A stretch of DNA of 64,000 nt from SLFH01 sp050486265 (GTDB lineage: Bacteria > Planctomycetota > Phycisphaerae > Phycisphaerales > UBA1924), in assembly GCA_050486265.1 (NCBI GenBank), contig JBJHCY010000001.1, positions 248,001 to 312,000 of the forward strand, in the 5' to 3' direction. Positions 8,560-17,591 of the stretch are shown here, piece by piece. The stretch's first letter is position 1; each line of letters starts with the position of its first letter. A program made the position numbers and the translations under genes. Below the pieces are notes generated by a model, which was given only the letters and a program-made list of their open reading frames with translations, was not told the DNA's origin and made no database searches.

Positions 8560-11319
8560 ATGGCGGAGATCAACCTTCAGAAACTCTTCGGGACCCTGAA
8601 CAGCCTCTGCTACAAGTCGATGGAGGCGGCGACCATCCTCGCCAAGACCCAGGGCAACCCGGAGGTCACCCTCGCGCACTTCTTCAAACAGGTGCTCCAG
8701 CTCCAGGACTCGGACCTGCACCGGCTGATCCGGCACTTCGGTCTCAACTCTTCGCGCCTGATCCAGGATCTCGACAACGCGATCGAGGCCCAGCCGAGGG
8801 GCGCGCGCAGCGTCTCGGGGTTCAGCGTCGATCTGCAGGACGCCGTGAAGGAGGCGTGGCTGAGCGCCTCATTGATCTTCGGCGAGCCGAAGACCCGCAG
8901 CGCCCACATCGTCTTCTGCATGCTCAACCGCAGAGCCAGCCGCAACTCGATCCTGGGGATCAGCAAAGAGTTCGAGAAGATCGACCACGAGGTACTGGTC
9001 AGGGAGCAGGAAGAGGTGCTGGGCCAGTCCGTCGAGGCGACGCTGGGCGCGCGTGAGGCGGGCACGCCCACCGGCGGCGGCGCCAAGCCGGGCGAGGCCT
9101 CGGGCGCGATCGCCCCGGCACAGATGGGCAAGGAAGAGGCGATCAAGCAGTTCTGCAAAGACCTGACCGAGCAGGCCAAGACCGGCAAGATCGACCCCAT
9201 CGTCGGGCGCGACGAAGAGACCCGCCAGGTCATCGACATCCTCATGCGCCGCAGGCAGAACAACCCGATCCTCACCGGCGAGGCGGGCGTGGGCAAGACG
9301 GCGGTCGTCGAGGGTTTTGCCCACAAGATCGTCTCGGGCGATGTCCCGCCCCCGATGCGCGAGGTCCGCCTGCTGGAGCTCGATGTCGCGGCTCTCCAGG
9401 CCGGGGCGAGCATGAAGGGCGAGTTCGAAAACCGCCTGAAGCAAGTGATCGAGGAGGTCCAGGCCTCGCCCAAGCCGATCATCATGTTCATCGACGAGGC
9501 GCACACGCTCATGGGCGCCGGGGGCCAGGCGGGCACCGGCGACGCGGCGCAGCTCCTCAAGCCCGCCCTCGCCCGCGGCACTCTCCGCACCATCGCCGCG
9601 ACGACCTGGGCGGAGTACAAGAAGCACATCGAGAAGGACCCCGCCCTCACCCGGCGCTTCCAGGTCGTCAAGGTCGACGAACCGACCGAGGACAAGGCGA
9701 TCCTGATGATGCGCAAGGTCGCCGGCATGCTCGAAAAGCACCACACGGTGCAGATCCTCGACGAAGCGATCGAGGCCTCCGTCCGCCTGAGCCACCGCTA
9801 CATCCCCGCGCGCCAGCTCCCCGACAAGTCCGTCAGCCTGCTCGACACGGCCTGCGCCCGCGTGGCGATCGGCCAGCACGCGATCCCGCCCGAGATCGAC
9901 GACACGCGCAAACGCATCGACGCTCTGGAGACCGAGCGAGCGATCCTGGAATCGGAGAAGGGCATCGGCCTCGAGCACGACCCGAGGCTCGAAGCGATCG
10001 AGGCCCAACTCGGCGACGAACGCCGGCTGCTCGAAAGCCTTGAATCGAGCTGGAAGCAGGAAAAGGAACTCGTCGAGAAGATCCTCGCCATCCGTGCGAA
10101 GCTCCGGGGACCGGCCAAGGTCGGGCGCGTCGAGGGCACGGGCACCAAGACCGAAGCCGCGGCAGAGCAGGCCGCCCAGGCCTCAGAGGCCGCCCAAGAC
10201 GCCGACCCCGAGCCCCTGAGCGACGAAGTGCGCGAGCAACTGCTTTCCGAGCTCAAGGGTCTGCAGGACGAGCTCGCCGAGCACCAGGGCGATTCGCCCC
10301 TGATCCTGCCGAGCGTCGACGCCAGCGCCGTCGCGGCGGTCGTCGCCGACTGGACGGGCATCCCCGTCGGTCGCATGGTCAAGAACGAGATCCAGGCGGT
10401 GCTCAGTCTCGCCGAGACGCTCAACAAGCGCGTCATCGGCCAGAAGCACGCGCTCGAGTCCATCGCCCGCACCATCCAGACCAACCGCGCCGGGCTGGAC
10501 AACCCCAGCAAGCCCATCGGCGTCTTTATGCTCGCCGGCACCTCCGGCGTGGGCAAGACCGAGACCGCCCTCGCACTCGCCGAGGCGCTCTACGGCGGCG
10601 AACAGAATGTCATCACCATCAACATGAGCGAGTTCCAGGAGGCCCACACCGTCTCCACGCTCAAGGGCGCCCCTCCCGGCTATGTGGGCTACGGCGAGGG
10701 CGGCATCCTCACCGAGGCCGTCCGGCGCAAGCCCTACTCCGTCGTCCTGCTCGACGAGGTCGAGAAGGCCCACTCCGATGTCCACGAGATCTTCTTCCAG
10801 GTCTTCGACAAGGGGCGGATGGAGGACGGCGAGGGCCGCATGATCGACTTCAAGAACACGATCATCCTGCTCACCAGCAATGTCGGTTCTGACCTGATCA
10901 TGAGCATGTGCAAGGACCCCGACCTGATGCCCTCGGTCGAGGGGCTGCAGAAGGCGCTGCGCGAGCCGCTCTTGAAGGTCTTCCCCGCCGCCCTGCTCGG
11001 GCGCCTGGTGACGATTCCGTACTTCCCGCTCTCCGACGAGATGCTGCGAGCGATCACCGAACTGCAGCTCGGCCGCATCCGCAAGCGGGTGGAGAAGAAC
11101 CACGGGGCGGAGCTGGAGATCGGCCCGGAGGTGATCGACCTGATCGTCAGCCGCTGCACCGAGCTGGAGTCGGGCGGGCGGATGATCGACGCGATCCTGA
11201 CGCAGACGATGCTCCCGACGATGTCGACGGAGTTCCTCCGCAAAATGATGGCCGGCGAGACGGTCTCGAAGGTCACCATCGGGGTCAAGGACTCCGACTT
11301 CGACTACACCTTCGCCTGA
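8560..11319 (+). CDS. clpV: Type VI ATPase TssH/ClpV
   Basis: AAA+ unfoldase that disassembles the contracted TssB-TssC sheath for reuse. The 919-residue product has a Clp N-domain (about 1-150), a first AAA module with Walker A GEAGVGKT at 240-247 and Walker B FIDEAH near 310-315, a coiled middle region (about 430-560), and a second module with GTSGVGKT at 660-667 and LLDEVEKAH near 730-738. The N-domain and its place behind tssG distinguish it from housekeeping ClpB. GGGGAG precedes the ATG. A 150-base leader with a hairpin separates it from tssG. Confidence 0.95.
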   Translation: MAEINLQKLFGTLNSLCYKSMEAATILAKTQGNPEVTLAHFFKQVLQLQDSDLHRLIRHFGLNSSRLIQDLDNAIEAQPRGARSVSGFSVDLQDAVKEAWLSASLIFGEPKTRSAHIVFCMLNRRASRNSILGISKEFEKIDHEVLVREQEEVLGQSVEATLGAREAGTPTGGGAKPGEASGAIAPAQMGKEEAIKQFCKDLTEQAKTGKIDPIVGRDEETRQVIDILMRRRQNNPILTGEAGVGKTAVVEGFAHKIVSGDVPPPMREVRLLELDVAALQAGASMKGEFENRLKQVIEEVQASPKPIIMFIDEAHTLMGAGGQAGTGDAAQLLKPALARGTLRTIAATTWAEYKKHIEKDPALTRRFQVVKVDEPTEDKAILMMRKVAGMLEKHHTVQILDEAIEASVRLSHRYIPARQLPDKSVSLLDTACARVAIGQHAIPPEIDDTRKRIDALETERAILESEKGIGLEHDPRLEAIEAQLGDERRLLESLESSWKQEKELVEKILAIRAKLRGPAKVGRVEGTGTKTEAAAEQAAQASEAAQDADPEPLSDEVREQLLSELKGLQDELAEHQGDSPLILPSVDASAVAAVVADWTGIPVGRMVKNEIQAVLSLAETLNKRVIGQKHALESIARTIQTNRAGLDNPSKPIGVFMLAGTSGVGKTETALALAEALYGGEQNVITINMSEFQEAHTVSTLKGAPPGYVGYGEGGILTEAVRRKPYSVVLLDEVEKAHSDVHEIFFQVFDKGRMEDGEGRMIDFKNTIILLTSNVGSDLIMSMCKDPDLMPSVEGLQKALREPLLKVFPAALLGRLVTIPYFPLSDEMLRAITELQLGRIRKRVEKNHGAELEIGPEVIDLIVSRCTELESGGRMIDAILTQTMLPTMSTEFLRKMMAGETVSKVTIGVKDSDFDYTFA

Positions 11320-11407
11320 AGGAACGACGCGCCGATCCGGCGGCCCGAGGTCTAGCTAGGGGGATCGCCGGGCGCCGGAGGCCCGCCCCGACCCGACCGG
11401 AGACCCG

Positions 11408-12100
11408 ATGGACGCACGGATCAGAGACCGACTGGAGAGCTACGCCTGCACCGGCGGCGTCTGCCTGCTCCTCCGCGAGCCCGAGGCGAAGGAGAGTGTC
11501 TCGGGCACGCCCGCGGGCTACGCCGACCCCGACACCCCCGCGCCCGACAGCGAGCCTGCGATGGCGGGCGTCATCGTCGCCCCGATGCTCCGCCCGGGCG
11601 CTTTCCCCCAGCGCCGTCGCCAGCACGCGACGGAGTCGTGGAGGCGCTACCTCAACCATCAGGGCGTCCGCTCGGTCGAGGAACTCAACCGGCTCGCGTC
11701 TGTCGGGGGCGGGATCGACCGGGTCGAGCTCGACGAGGGCTCGGTCTATTTCGGCGCATTGATGCGAGGGCCCCGCCCGGTCGTTGACGGGTTGCGGCTC
11801 GCGGGTGTTCGTGCGATCGGCCCGGGCAGCGAGGCCCTCTCGGCCGAACGCCTCGCCGAAAGACTGAACATCCCGCTGATCCACACGCCCGAGCCGGGGC
11901 CGCTCCGGGCGATCGTCCCGGTCGCGGCCTCGGGCATGCGGGCGGTCGGCGTGCTGCTCCGGAGCGGCCTGGACCTCGCACGGCTCGGCGAGGCGATCGC
12001 GCAGGCCGGGGGCCCGTTGAAGGTCTCCGGCCCCGTCGGGCCGGGGGCGGAGTTCGGCGTCGATGAGTTCAAGCAACTCGCAGAGCGGGCCGGCGGCTGA
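11408..12100 (+). CDS. Protein of unknown function between clpV and vgrG
   Basis: Not recognised. The 230-residue product has no signal peptide or membrane segment; it contains an acidic, Pro-rich stretch near residues 30-55 and a C-terminal half rich in short hydrophobic strands (VVDGLRLAGVRAIGPGSEAL, LRAIVPVAASGMRAVGVLL). It does not show the ImpM/TagF signatures expected for a post-translational regulator, nor the DUF4123 or DUF1795 chaperone motifs I know. It ends 25 bases before vgrG on the same strand, so it may help load or stabilise the spike or its effector part. That role is inferred from position only. Confidence 0.75.
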   Translation: MDARIRDRLESYACTGGVCLLLREPEAKESVSGTPAGYADPDTPAPDSEPAMAGVIVAPMLRPGAFPQRRRQHATESWRRYLNHQGVRSVEELNRLASVGGGIDRVELDEGSVYFGALMRGPRPVVDGLRLAGVRAIGPGSEALSAERLAERLNIPLIHTPEPGPLRAIVPVAASGMRAVGVLLRSGLDLARLGEAIAQAGGPLKVSGPVGPGAEFGVDEFKQLAERAGG

Positions 12101-12125
12101 ACGCCTCGCCTCGGAGCGATCTCGG

Positions 12126-15100
12126 ATGTCACAGATCGACGAAAACCGGTTCGGCGCCATCAAGATCGGCGAAGACCTGCATCTGCTGAGCTTCCGCGGG
12201 AGCGAAACGCTCGGGCGCCTCTTCCGGTGGGAGGCCGATCTCATCAAGGTCAATCCCGGCGTCGACTTCAACAAGCTCATCGGCGAGTCCGCCTCGGTCC
12301 GCCTCTCGCTCCGCGAGCAGCCCAAGCGGTACTTCTCGGGCATCGTCGCGTCGGTCGAGGAGGCGGGCAGCCACCAGTCCCTGCCCAAGTACCGGGCCAC
12401 GATCGTGCCCTGGCTCTGGTTCGCGTCGCGCTCGTCGGACTGCCGCATCTTTCAGGATGTCACTTCGGTCGATGCGTTCAAGTTGGTGCTCGGCGACTAC
12501 GACATGGGCATCGGGGGCGTGGAGGACAAGCTGACGCGCGGCTCGTACCCCACCAGCGAGTACATCGCCCAGTACAACGAGTCGGCGCTCGACTTCGTCT
12601 CACGCCTCATGGAGAAACAGGGCGTCTACTTCTCGTTCCGACACGACGACGGGGGCAAGCACGCCCTGCACCTCTTCGACGGCCCCGAGTCGCACGGCTC
12701 TGAAGACATCGGCGACATCGAGTTCCGCGCCCCCGGGCACGGCGACGCCGCGAGCCTCGGCCACATCCGCGAGTGGCGGGCCTCGGGCCACGCGCTGACC
12801 GGCGAGGTCGCGCTGCGCGACTGGAACTTCACCCAGCCCCAGAGCCCGCTGCACGCCAAGCATGTCGCCAGCGCGCAGCACGCCCTGGGGGACTTCGAAC
12901 GCTTCGCCTTCCCGGGCAAGTTCAAGAACGAGGAGGAAGGCGCAGAGGACGCGCGCATCGTCCTCGAAGCGATCAGGGCCGGGCAGACACTCATCTGCGG
13001 CGTCGCCGACAATGTCAGGCTCGAACCCGGGCGCACCTTCACCTTCAAGCCCGACGGCAAGCTCGTCGCCGAGTCGCACGCGGGCAAGTACCTCGTTACC
13101 TCGTGCTCGTACGAGTTCAATGTGCCGGGCCTGCACAGCCGCGCCTCGGGCCCTATCGCCCAGGCCGAAGGCCCGCTGTGGAGCGTGAAGTTCACCGCTA
13201 TACCGGCGGAGACGCCCTACCGCACGCCGCAGACCACGCCCAAGCCCCGCGTGCCCGGCCCGCAGACGGCGATCGTGACGGGCCCCTCGGGCGAGGAGAT
13301 CTATCTCGACGAGCACGGTCGCGTGAAGGTGCAGTTCCACTGGGACCGCGACGGCAAGTCCGACGAGAACTCGTCGTGCTGGCTCCGCGTCGCTCAGCAC
13401 TGGGCGGGCAAGGGCTGGGGCGCCCAGTTCTGGCCCAGGATCGGGCAGGAGGTGATCGTCGACTTCATCGACGGCGATCCGGACCGCCCGATCATCACAG
13501 GCCGCGTCTACAACGCCGAGAACAAGCCGCCCTACGACCCGCGCCAGTTCGCGACGATCTCGGCGATCAAGACCAGCAGCTCCAAGGGCGGCGAGGGCTT
13601 CAACGAGCTCCGTTTCGAGGACAAGGCCGATTCGGAGATGATCTGGATCCACGCGCAGAAGCGCATGGACTTCAGGGTCAGGGGTCAGTTCCGCGAGACC
13701 AACTACGCCAGCCGCGAGGTCCGCATCGGCTGGGAGAAGGACGGCGACCGCGGGGGCGACCACAACATCCTCGTCCGCAACAACACCAACCGCATCATCG
13801 AGAACGACTACTACGACACGCTCAAGGGCGAGCGCCACCAGACGATCGAGAAGGACGCCTTCTTCGACCTGCAGGAAAACCGCACGACCAAAGTCGCCGA
13901 GACCGACAGCCTCAACGCCAAGGTCCTGATCGTCGCGACCGAGGAGAAGATCAGCCTCAAGACCGACAAGTTCCTCGCCGAGGGCTCGGGGGGCGTGGAC
14001 ATCAAGTCCGGCGCAGACCTCAAGCTCGGCGCGAGCCAGAACCTCCACGCCAAGAGCGGCCAGAACCTCAACCTCGAAGGCGGGATGAACGCCACCGTCA
14101 AGGGCGGGATGAACACCGTCATCGAGGGCGGGATGGGCGTCACCATCAAGTGCGGCGGCTCGTTCATCGCCATCGGCCCCGCGGGCGTCGACATCGTCGG
14201 CCCGATGGTCAAGCTCAACTCCGGCGGCGCCGCCGGCTCGGGCCAGACCGCCTCCGACCCCGCGGGCGCAGACGAGGCCGAGGACTTCGAGATCACCGAG
14301 CCGCTGACGGCGCTCATCGCCGACGACGGCAAGCCCGGCAAAGTCTCCAAGGCCGGGCCGGGCGGCGGGCGTTCCAACAAGAAGCGGTCGATCAAGGCGA
14401 AGAACCCGCCCAAGTCGCCCCCGATCCCGCCCTCGCAATCGGCCAAGCCCGTCGTCCCGGGCAAGCAACCGCCGGCGACCCCCCCCAAGCCCGGTTCGGA
14501 CAAGCCCTGCGGGATCGCCGAGCTCGAAGTGCAGTGCGCCCACAAGCGCAAACCCGGCCCCGGCGATGTGCTCCAGGTCGTGCCCGAGGCCAAGGAGACC
14601 TCGAAGGACGAGGCGAAGTACGGGCGCTTCAAGATGACGCGCGAATGGAAGAAGGGCGGCGTCGAGCGAGTGACGGGCAAGGTCGTCGCCAACGACGATA
14701 AGGCCGGCGGGCGCAAGCAGCTCTGCTCGACTGCGACAGAGGGATCCCCGCACGACAAGGACTGGAAGTCGCAGGCCCAGCTCACCGAAGAGCTCGCGCC
14801 GCCCGACCCTGGCGACAAGCGATGGACCAAGGACATCCCGCCGGTCGTCTACTACATGCACGGGCGGGGCTGCGACGACACGGCGCGACGCGTCAAGATC
14901 GAGGCCTTCCCCAGCGACCAGCACTCGGTCAATGTCGATGTCGCGTTCGCAAAGGAATGGGCCGACGCGATCAACAAGGGCTGGGAGGAGTGGTCGACGG
15001 CGCTGACTTCCTCCGGCTCGCCGATCTCGATCGTGCCGAAGATCACGCCGCCCTCGGGGCACCTCAAGGCCTCGTGGGGCTGGAAAGAGAACAAGGACGA

Positions 15101-15659
15101 CTGGCGGGCCTACTACGAGTTCGCGGTCGACGCCGGGCTGAGCCCGATCCTCGGCGTCGATATCGAGCTCCAGCTCAGCCTCGTGACGCTCGCGGGCAGC
15201 GCCGCGGGCCTGCCCCCCCCGGTCGCCAGCTTCGCCGCAAAGCACCTGGCCGACATCATCCTCGCGATCGGCGCAGGCGTCGAAGGCTCGCTCACCGGCG
15301 GCCCTCGCGTGCACACCTTCTCTACCGGCGAGCGGAAGATCAGCGGCAAGGTCGAGCTGAAGATCGAGGGCAAGCTCTTCGCCAAGCTCACCGCCCGGGC
15401 CGGAAGCGACTATGTAGTCTCCGCGTCGATGACCGCAGGGGGCCAGTGCAAGCTCGCCCTCAAGGGAGAGGCGGAGGTCAACAGCGACGGCCTGTTCGTC
15501 CAGCCCGGTGTTTCGCTGATGCCGCTGGAGGTCAAGGTCGTTGTTGTCGTCAAGGCGTTCAAGATCTTCTCGCGCGAGAAAAAGCTCGGTGAGTGGAAAC
15601 CTTGGGACGAGAAAGACCTCTGGAAGGGCGAGCGCCGTAAGCTCCTGCCCAGGGGCTGA
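12126..15659 (+). CDS. vgrG: Evolved VgrG spike protein (TssI) with long C-terminal extension
   Basis: Trimeric spike at the tip of the Hcp tube. In the 1177-residue product, residues about 1-480 are the gp27/gp5-like core (LHLLSFRGSETLGRLFRWEA near the start, HGRVKVQFHWDRDGK and RIGQEVIVDFIDGDPDRPII in the OB-fold). Residues about 480-700 are the gp5-like needle with repeated short beta units (LNLEGGMNATVKGGMNTVIE). A Lys/Pro-rich linker follows (about 740-795), then some 380 residues not recognised. These include paired cysteines (CGIAELEVQC), the segment YYMHGRGC, a hydrophobic stretch near 1010-1060 and a beta-rich basic end. The ATG at 12126 has GGAG 9 bases upstream; an ATG at 12063 would overlap the previous gene. 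The tail is probably a fused effector. Confidence 0.95.
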   Translation: MSQIDENRFGAIKIGEDLHLLSFRGSETLGRLFRWEADLIKVNPGVDFNKLIGESASVRLSLREQPKRYFSGIVASVEEAGSHQSLPKYRATIVPWLWFASRSSDCRIFQDVTSVDAFKLVLGDYDMGIGGVEDKLTRGSYPTSEYIAQYNESALDFVSRLMEKQGVYFSFRHDDGGKHALHLFDGPESHGSEDIGDIEFRAPGHGDAASLGHIREWRASGHALTGEVALRDWNFTQPQSPLHAKHVASAQHALGDFERFAFPGKFKNEEEGAEDARIVLEAIRAGQTLICGVADNVRLEPGRTFTFKPDGKLVAESHAGKYLVTSCSYEFNVPGLHSRASGPIAQAEGPLWSVKFTAIPAETPYRTPQTTPKPRVPGPQTAIVTGPSGEEIYLDEHGRVKVQFHWDRDGKSDENSSCWLRVAQHWAGKGWGAQFWPRIGQEVIVDFIDGDPDRPIITGRVYNAENKPPYDPRQFATISAIKTSSSKGGEGFNELRFEDKADSEMIWIHAQKRMDFRVRGQFRETNYASREVRIGWEKDGDRGGDHNILVRNNTNRIIENDYYDTLKGERHQTIEKDAFFDLQENRTTKVAETDSLNAKVLIVATEEKISLKTDKFLAEGSGGVDIKSGADLKLGASQNLHAKSGQNLNLEGGMNATVKGGMNTVIEGGMGVTIKCGGSFIAIGPAGVDIVGPMVKLNSGGAAGSGQTASDPAGADEAEDFEITEPLTALIADDGKPGKVSKAGPGGGRSNKKRSIKAKNPPKSPPIPPSQSAKPVVPGKQPPATPPKPGSDKPCGIAELEVQCAHKRKPGPGDVLQVVPEAKETSKDEAKYGRFKMTREWKKGGVERVTGKVVANDDKAGGRKQLCSTATEGSPHDKDWKSQAQLTEELAPPDPGDKRWTKDIPPVVYYMHGRGCDDTARRVKIEAFPSDQHSVNVDVAFAKEWADAINKGWEEWSTALTSSGSPISIVPKITPPSGHLKASWGWKENKDDWRAYYEFAVDAGLSPILGVDIELQLSLVTLAGSAAGLPPPVASFAAKHLADIILAIGAGVEGSLTGGPRVHTFSTGERKISGKVELKIEGKLFAKLTARAGSDYVVSASMTAGGQCKLALKGEAEVNSDGLFVQPGVSLMPLEVKVVVVVKAFKIFSREKKLGEWKPWDEKDLWKGERRKLLPRG

Positions 15660-15691
15660 ACGCGGAGCACAACCACGGAAAGGGCGTGTAA

Positions 15692-16507
15692 ATGGCGGAT
15701 CTCTATTACCTCAGTATGCGGAGCAACGCCGTGTGCTGCGTGCTCGGCGTCAACGATGTCCCGCTCGTGGTCGATTCAGACGGGGAAGGCTATGTCACCG
15801 ATGTGCCGATCCTGCTCTGGCTCAAGCCGGGCGAGAACCGCCTGACTGCCTACCTGACCTGGCCCGACGGCGTGACCTACGAGCCGGGAAAGGCCGAGCT
15901 CGAAGCGTCGGCCTACCTGCACGATCCCTCGCAGGAGGCGCCAACGCCGCTGGACACGCTCGCGTCGTTCTCGTGGCCGCTGCCGGGCGTGCCCGAGGCG
16001 TACCCGTTCCCGTTCGAGCGTCCGTTCGTTGTCTCGCGCCCGATCGCCACAGAGCTCTGGGACCGGGCGGAAGAAATCGAGGAGCTCACCGACGAAGACA
16101 AGCGCGAGATCGTCGCCTTGGTCGAGAAACTGCGAGCCGCGATCGACGCCAAAGACGCCGGGGGCGCCTACGCCCTTCAGGAGTTCAAGTACACCGAGGA
16201 CGCGGTCGCCGAGGGCAAGCCGCCCGAGCGGACCAGGGAAGCGGTCATCGAGCAGTACCAGTGGCTCTTCGAGCAGGAGCATGTCCGCAGCGATCCCTTG
16301 AAGCTCCCCCAGGCGCAGTTCAGGATCGTCGCGGGGGGTCAGGTCGTCGCGGTCTCGCGCCCGAACAATGTCTCGGCGATCAGCATCGAACAGCGCATCC
16401 CCGCGCCGCCCGACGAAGAGGGCGAGGAAGCGTTCGAGGAGGGCCTGGCCTTCGGCATCGATGTCTATGTTTCAAGGATCGACGGCGTGTGGACGATCGT
16501 TCGATAG
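15692..16507 (+). CDS. Unknown protein downstream of evolved vgrG, immunity or accessory candidate
   Basis: Not recognised. The 271-residue product has no signal peptide or membrane segment. Its first 60 residues (SNAVCCVLGVNDVPLVVDSD, then GENRLTAYLTW) read as an isolated beta-sandwich. The middle holds an acidic helix (TDEDKREIVALVEKLRAAID), and the C-terminal half resembles a compact nuclear-transport-factor-like fold by eye only. It begins 32 bases after vgrG. Genes at this position beside a VgrG with an effector-like tail often encode the immunity protein, but nothing in the sequence proves that. Confidence 0.75.
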   Translation: MADLYYLSMRSNAVCCVLGVNDVPLVVDSDGEGYVTDVPILLWLKPGENRLTAYLTWPDGVTYEPGKAELEASAYLHDPSQEAPTPLDTLASFSWPLPGVPEAYPFPFERPFVVSRPIATELWDRAEEIEELTDEDKREIVALVEKLRAAIDAKDAGGAYALQEFKYTEDAVAEGKPPERTREAVIEQYQWLFEQEHVRSDPLKLPQAQFRIVAGGQVVAVSRPNNVSAISIEQRIPAPPDEEGEEAFEEGLAFGIDVYVSRIDGVWTIVR

Positions 16508-16532
16508 AGAGTGAAAGGACAGTCGAGCAACC

Positions 16533-17078
16533 ATGCCGGGGAAAGCCATGCTCTGGGTCATCTTGTCGGGCCTGATCGCGTTCGTCGCGTTCGTCGCGCT
16601 GATCGTCGTCGCCTCGAAGTTCCGCGCCAGCGCCGACTGGCGCGAGACGCAGGGCCGCGTCATCTCGTCGGAGGTCCGCTCGATCGCGCGCACGCCCGGC
16701 ACCGGCGCCGAGAGCACAGACCGCCGCCCCGTCGAGTTCGAGGCGGCCATCGTCTACGAGTACCACTTCGAGGGCCAACGCCACGAGGGATCGCGCATCT
16801 ATCCCGCGATGTCGTCGATCTTCTCTGACAGCCAACTCGCGCAGGAACTCGTCGACCGCTTCCCCGCCGGCGAAGAAGTCTCGGTCTATGTCGACCCGGA
16901 CCGCCCATCGCAGGCGGCCCTCATCAAAGGCGACACTGTGCCGATCATGGGTTTCGTCGTGGTGGGGGTGGTGATCCTGCTCGTGCTGGGGATCTTCGCC
17001 GTTGTCGGCCTCGTCGTCTCCGGCGTCATCGATCCCTCAAAGTTCTTCGGCGGCGGTCCCCCGCCCGCGGACAACTGA
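16533..17078 (+). CDS. DUF3592 membrane protein
   Basis: Small inner-membrane protein of 181 residues with two membrane helices, LWVILSGLIAFVAFVALIVV near residues 7-26 and GFVVVGVVILLVLGIFAVVG near 140-162. Between them is a soluble domain of the DUF3592 type (VYEYHFEGQRHEGSRIYP, then VSVYVDPDRPSQAAL). Function is unknown for the family. It sits between the unknown gene behind vgrG and the PAAR gene, so a role as membrane-bound immunity protein or spike-loading partner is possible, but DUF3592 proteins are also common outside secretion loci. An alternative start is the ATG at 16548. Confidence 0.8.
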   Translation: MPGKAMLWVILSGLIAFVAFVALIVVASKFRASADWRETQGRVISSEVRSIARTPGTGAESTDRRPVEFEAAIVYEYHFEGQRHEGSRIYPAMSSIFSDSQLAQELVDRFPAGEEVSVYVDPDRPSQAALIKGDTVPIMGFVVVGVVILLVLGIFAVVGLVVSGVIDPSKFFGGGPPPADN

Positions 17079-17108
17079 TTCGCCAGGCGTCAAGAGAGGA
17101 GCCCGCCC

Positions 17109-17405
17109 ATGCCCCCCGCCGCACGCATCACCGACATGCACACCTGCCCGATGCAGACGCCGGGCACGCCGCCCATCCCGCATGTCGGCGGGCCGATCGT
17201 CAAGGGCGCGCCCAATGTCCTCATCGGCTTCATGCCCGCCGCCCGCGTCGGCGACACCTGCACCTGCGTCGGCCCGCCCGACGCGATCGTCAAGGGCTCG
17301 GCGACGGTCATGATCGGGTACATGCCCGCGGCGAGGATGGGCGACACCACAGCCCACGGCGGCTCCATCGTCGCCGGCGCCCCCAATGTCATCATCGGCG
17401 GCTGA
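17109..17405 (+). CDS. PAAR-repeat spike tip protein
   Basis: Sharpens the VgrG spike and can carry effectors. The 98-residue product is a stand-alone PAAR protein: PPAARITDMHTC at the start, then repeated PAARVGDTCTC and PAARMGDTTAHGG motifs with His and Cys residues able to bind the tip metal, ending in APNVIIGG. There is no N- or C-terminal extension, so it is a bare tip. It closes the type VI locus in this window and is preceded by GAGAGGAG. Confidence 0.93.
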   Translation: MPPAARITDMHTCPMQTPGTPPIPHVGGPIVKGAPNVLIGFMPAARVGDTCTCVGPPDAIVKGSATVMIGYMPAARMGDTTAHGGSIVAGAPNVIIGG

Positions 17406-17454
17406 CGCAACCGTCGGCGGGCCGGGGGAAAGTCGGGGGGCAAGAACACGGCGT

Positions 17455-17482
17455 TTGTCCGGGCCGGATCTCCGCCTAGCAT
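17455..17482 (+). promoter_or_regulatory. Promoter for the RND efflux genes
   Basis: TTGTCC at 17455-17460 and TAGCAT at 17477-17482 are spaced by 16 bases in the 186-base gap between the PAAR gene and the efflux adaptor. The site lies 109 bases before the adaptor ATG. It is a weak but well-spaced sigma70-type match. Confidence 0.4.
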
Positions 17483-17591
17483 CCCCCCGTTTCCCGTCGG
17501 GCCCGAGCCCCGCGGGGGGTGCCGCGGCAGCACCCGAATCCGAAGAACATCACGGGGGTATCAACCCGGCTCCGGCCGGGGGGAGGTTCGG

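Noticed and set aside
12600..15314. 904-codon open frame antisense to vgrG
   Set aside because: A by-product of GC-rich third positions in the real gene; its product is Arg/Asp/Gly/Leu-biased with no domain.
4..17405. The type VI locus as a recently acquired island
   Set aside because: ACGT depletion and GC-rich codon use match the rest of the window, and no integrase, tRNA or direct repeats flank it on the visible side.
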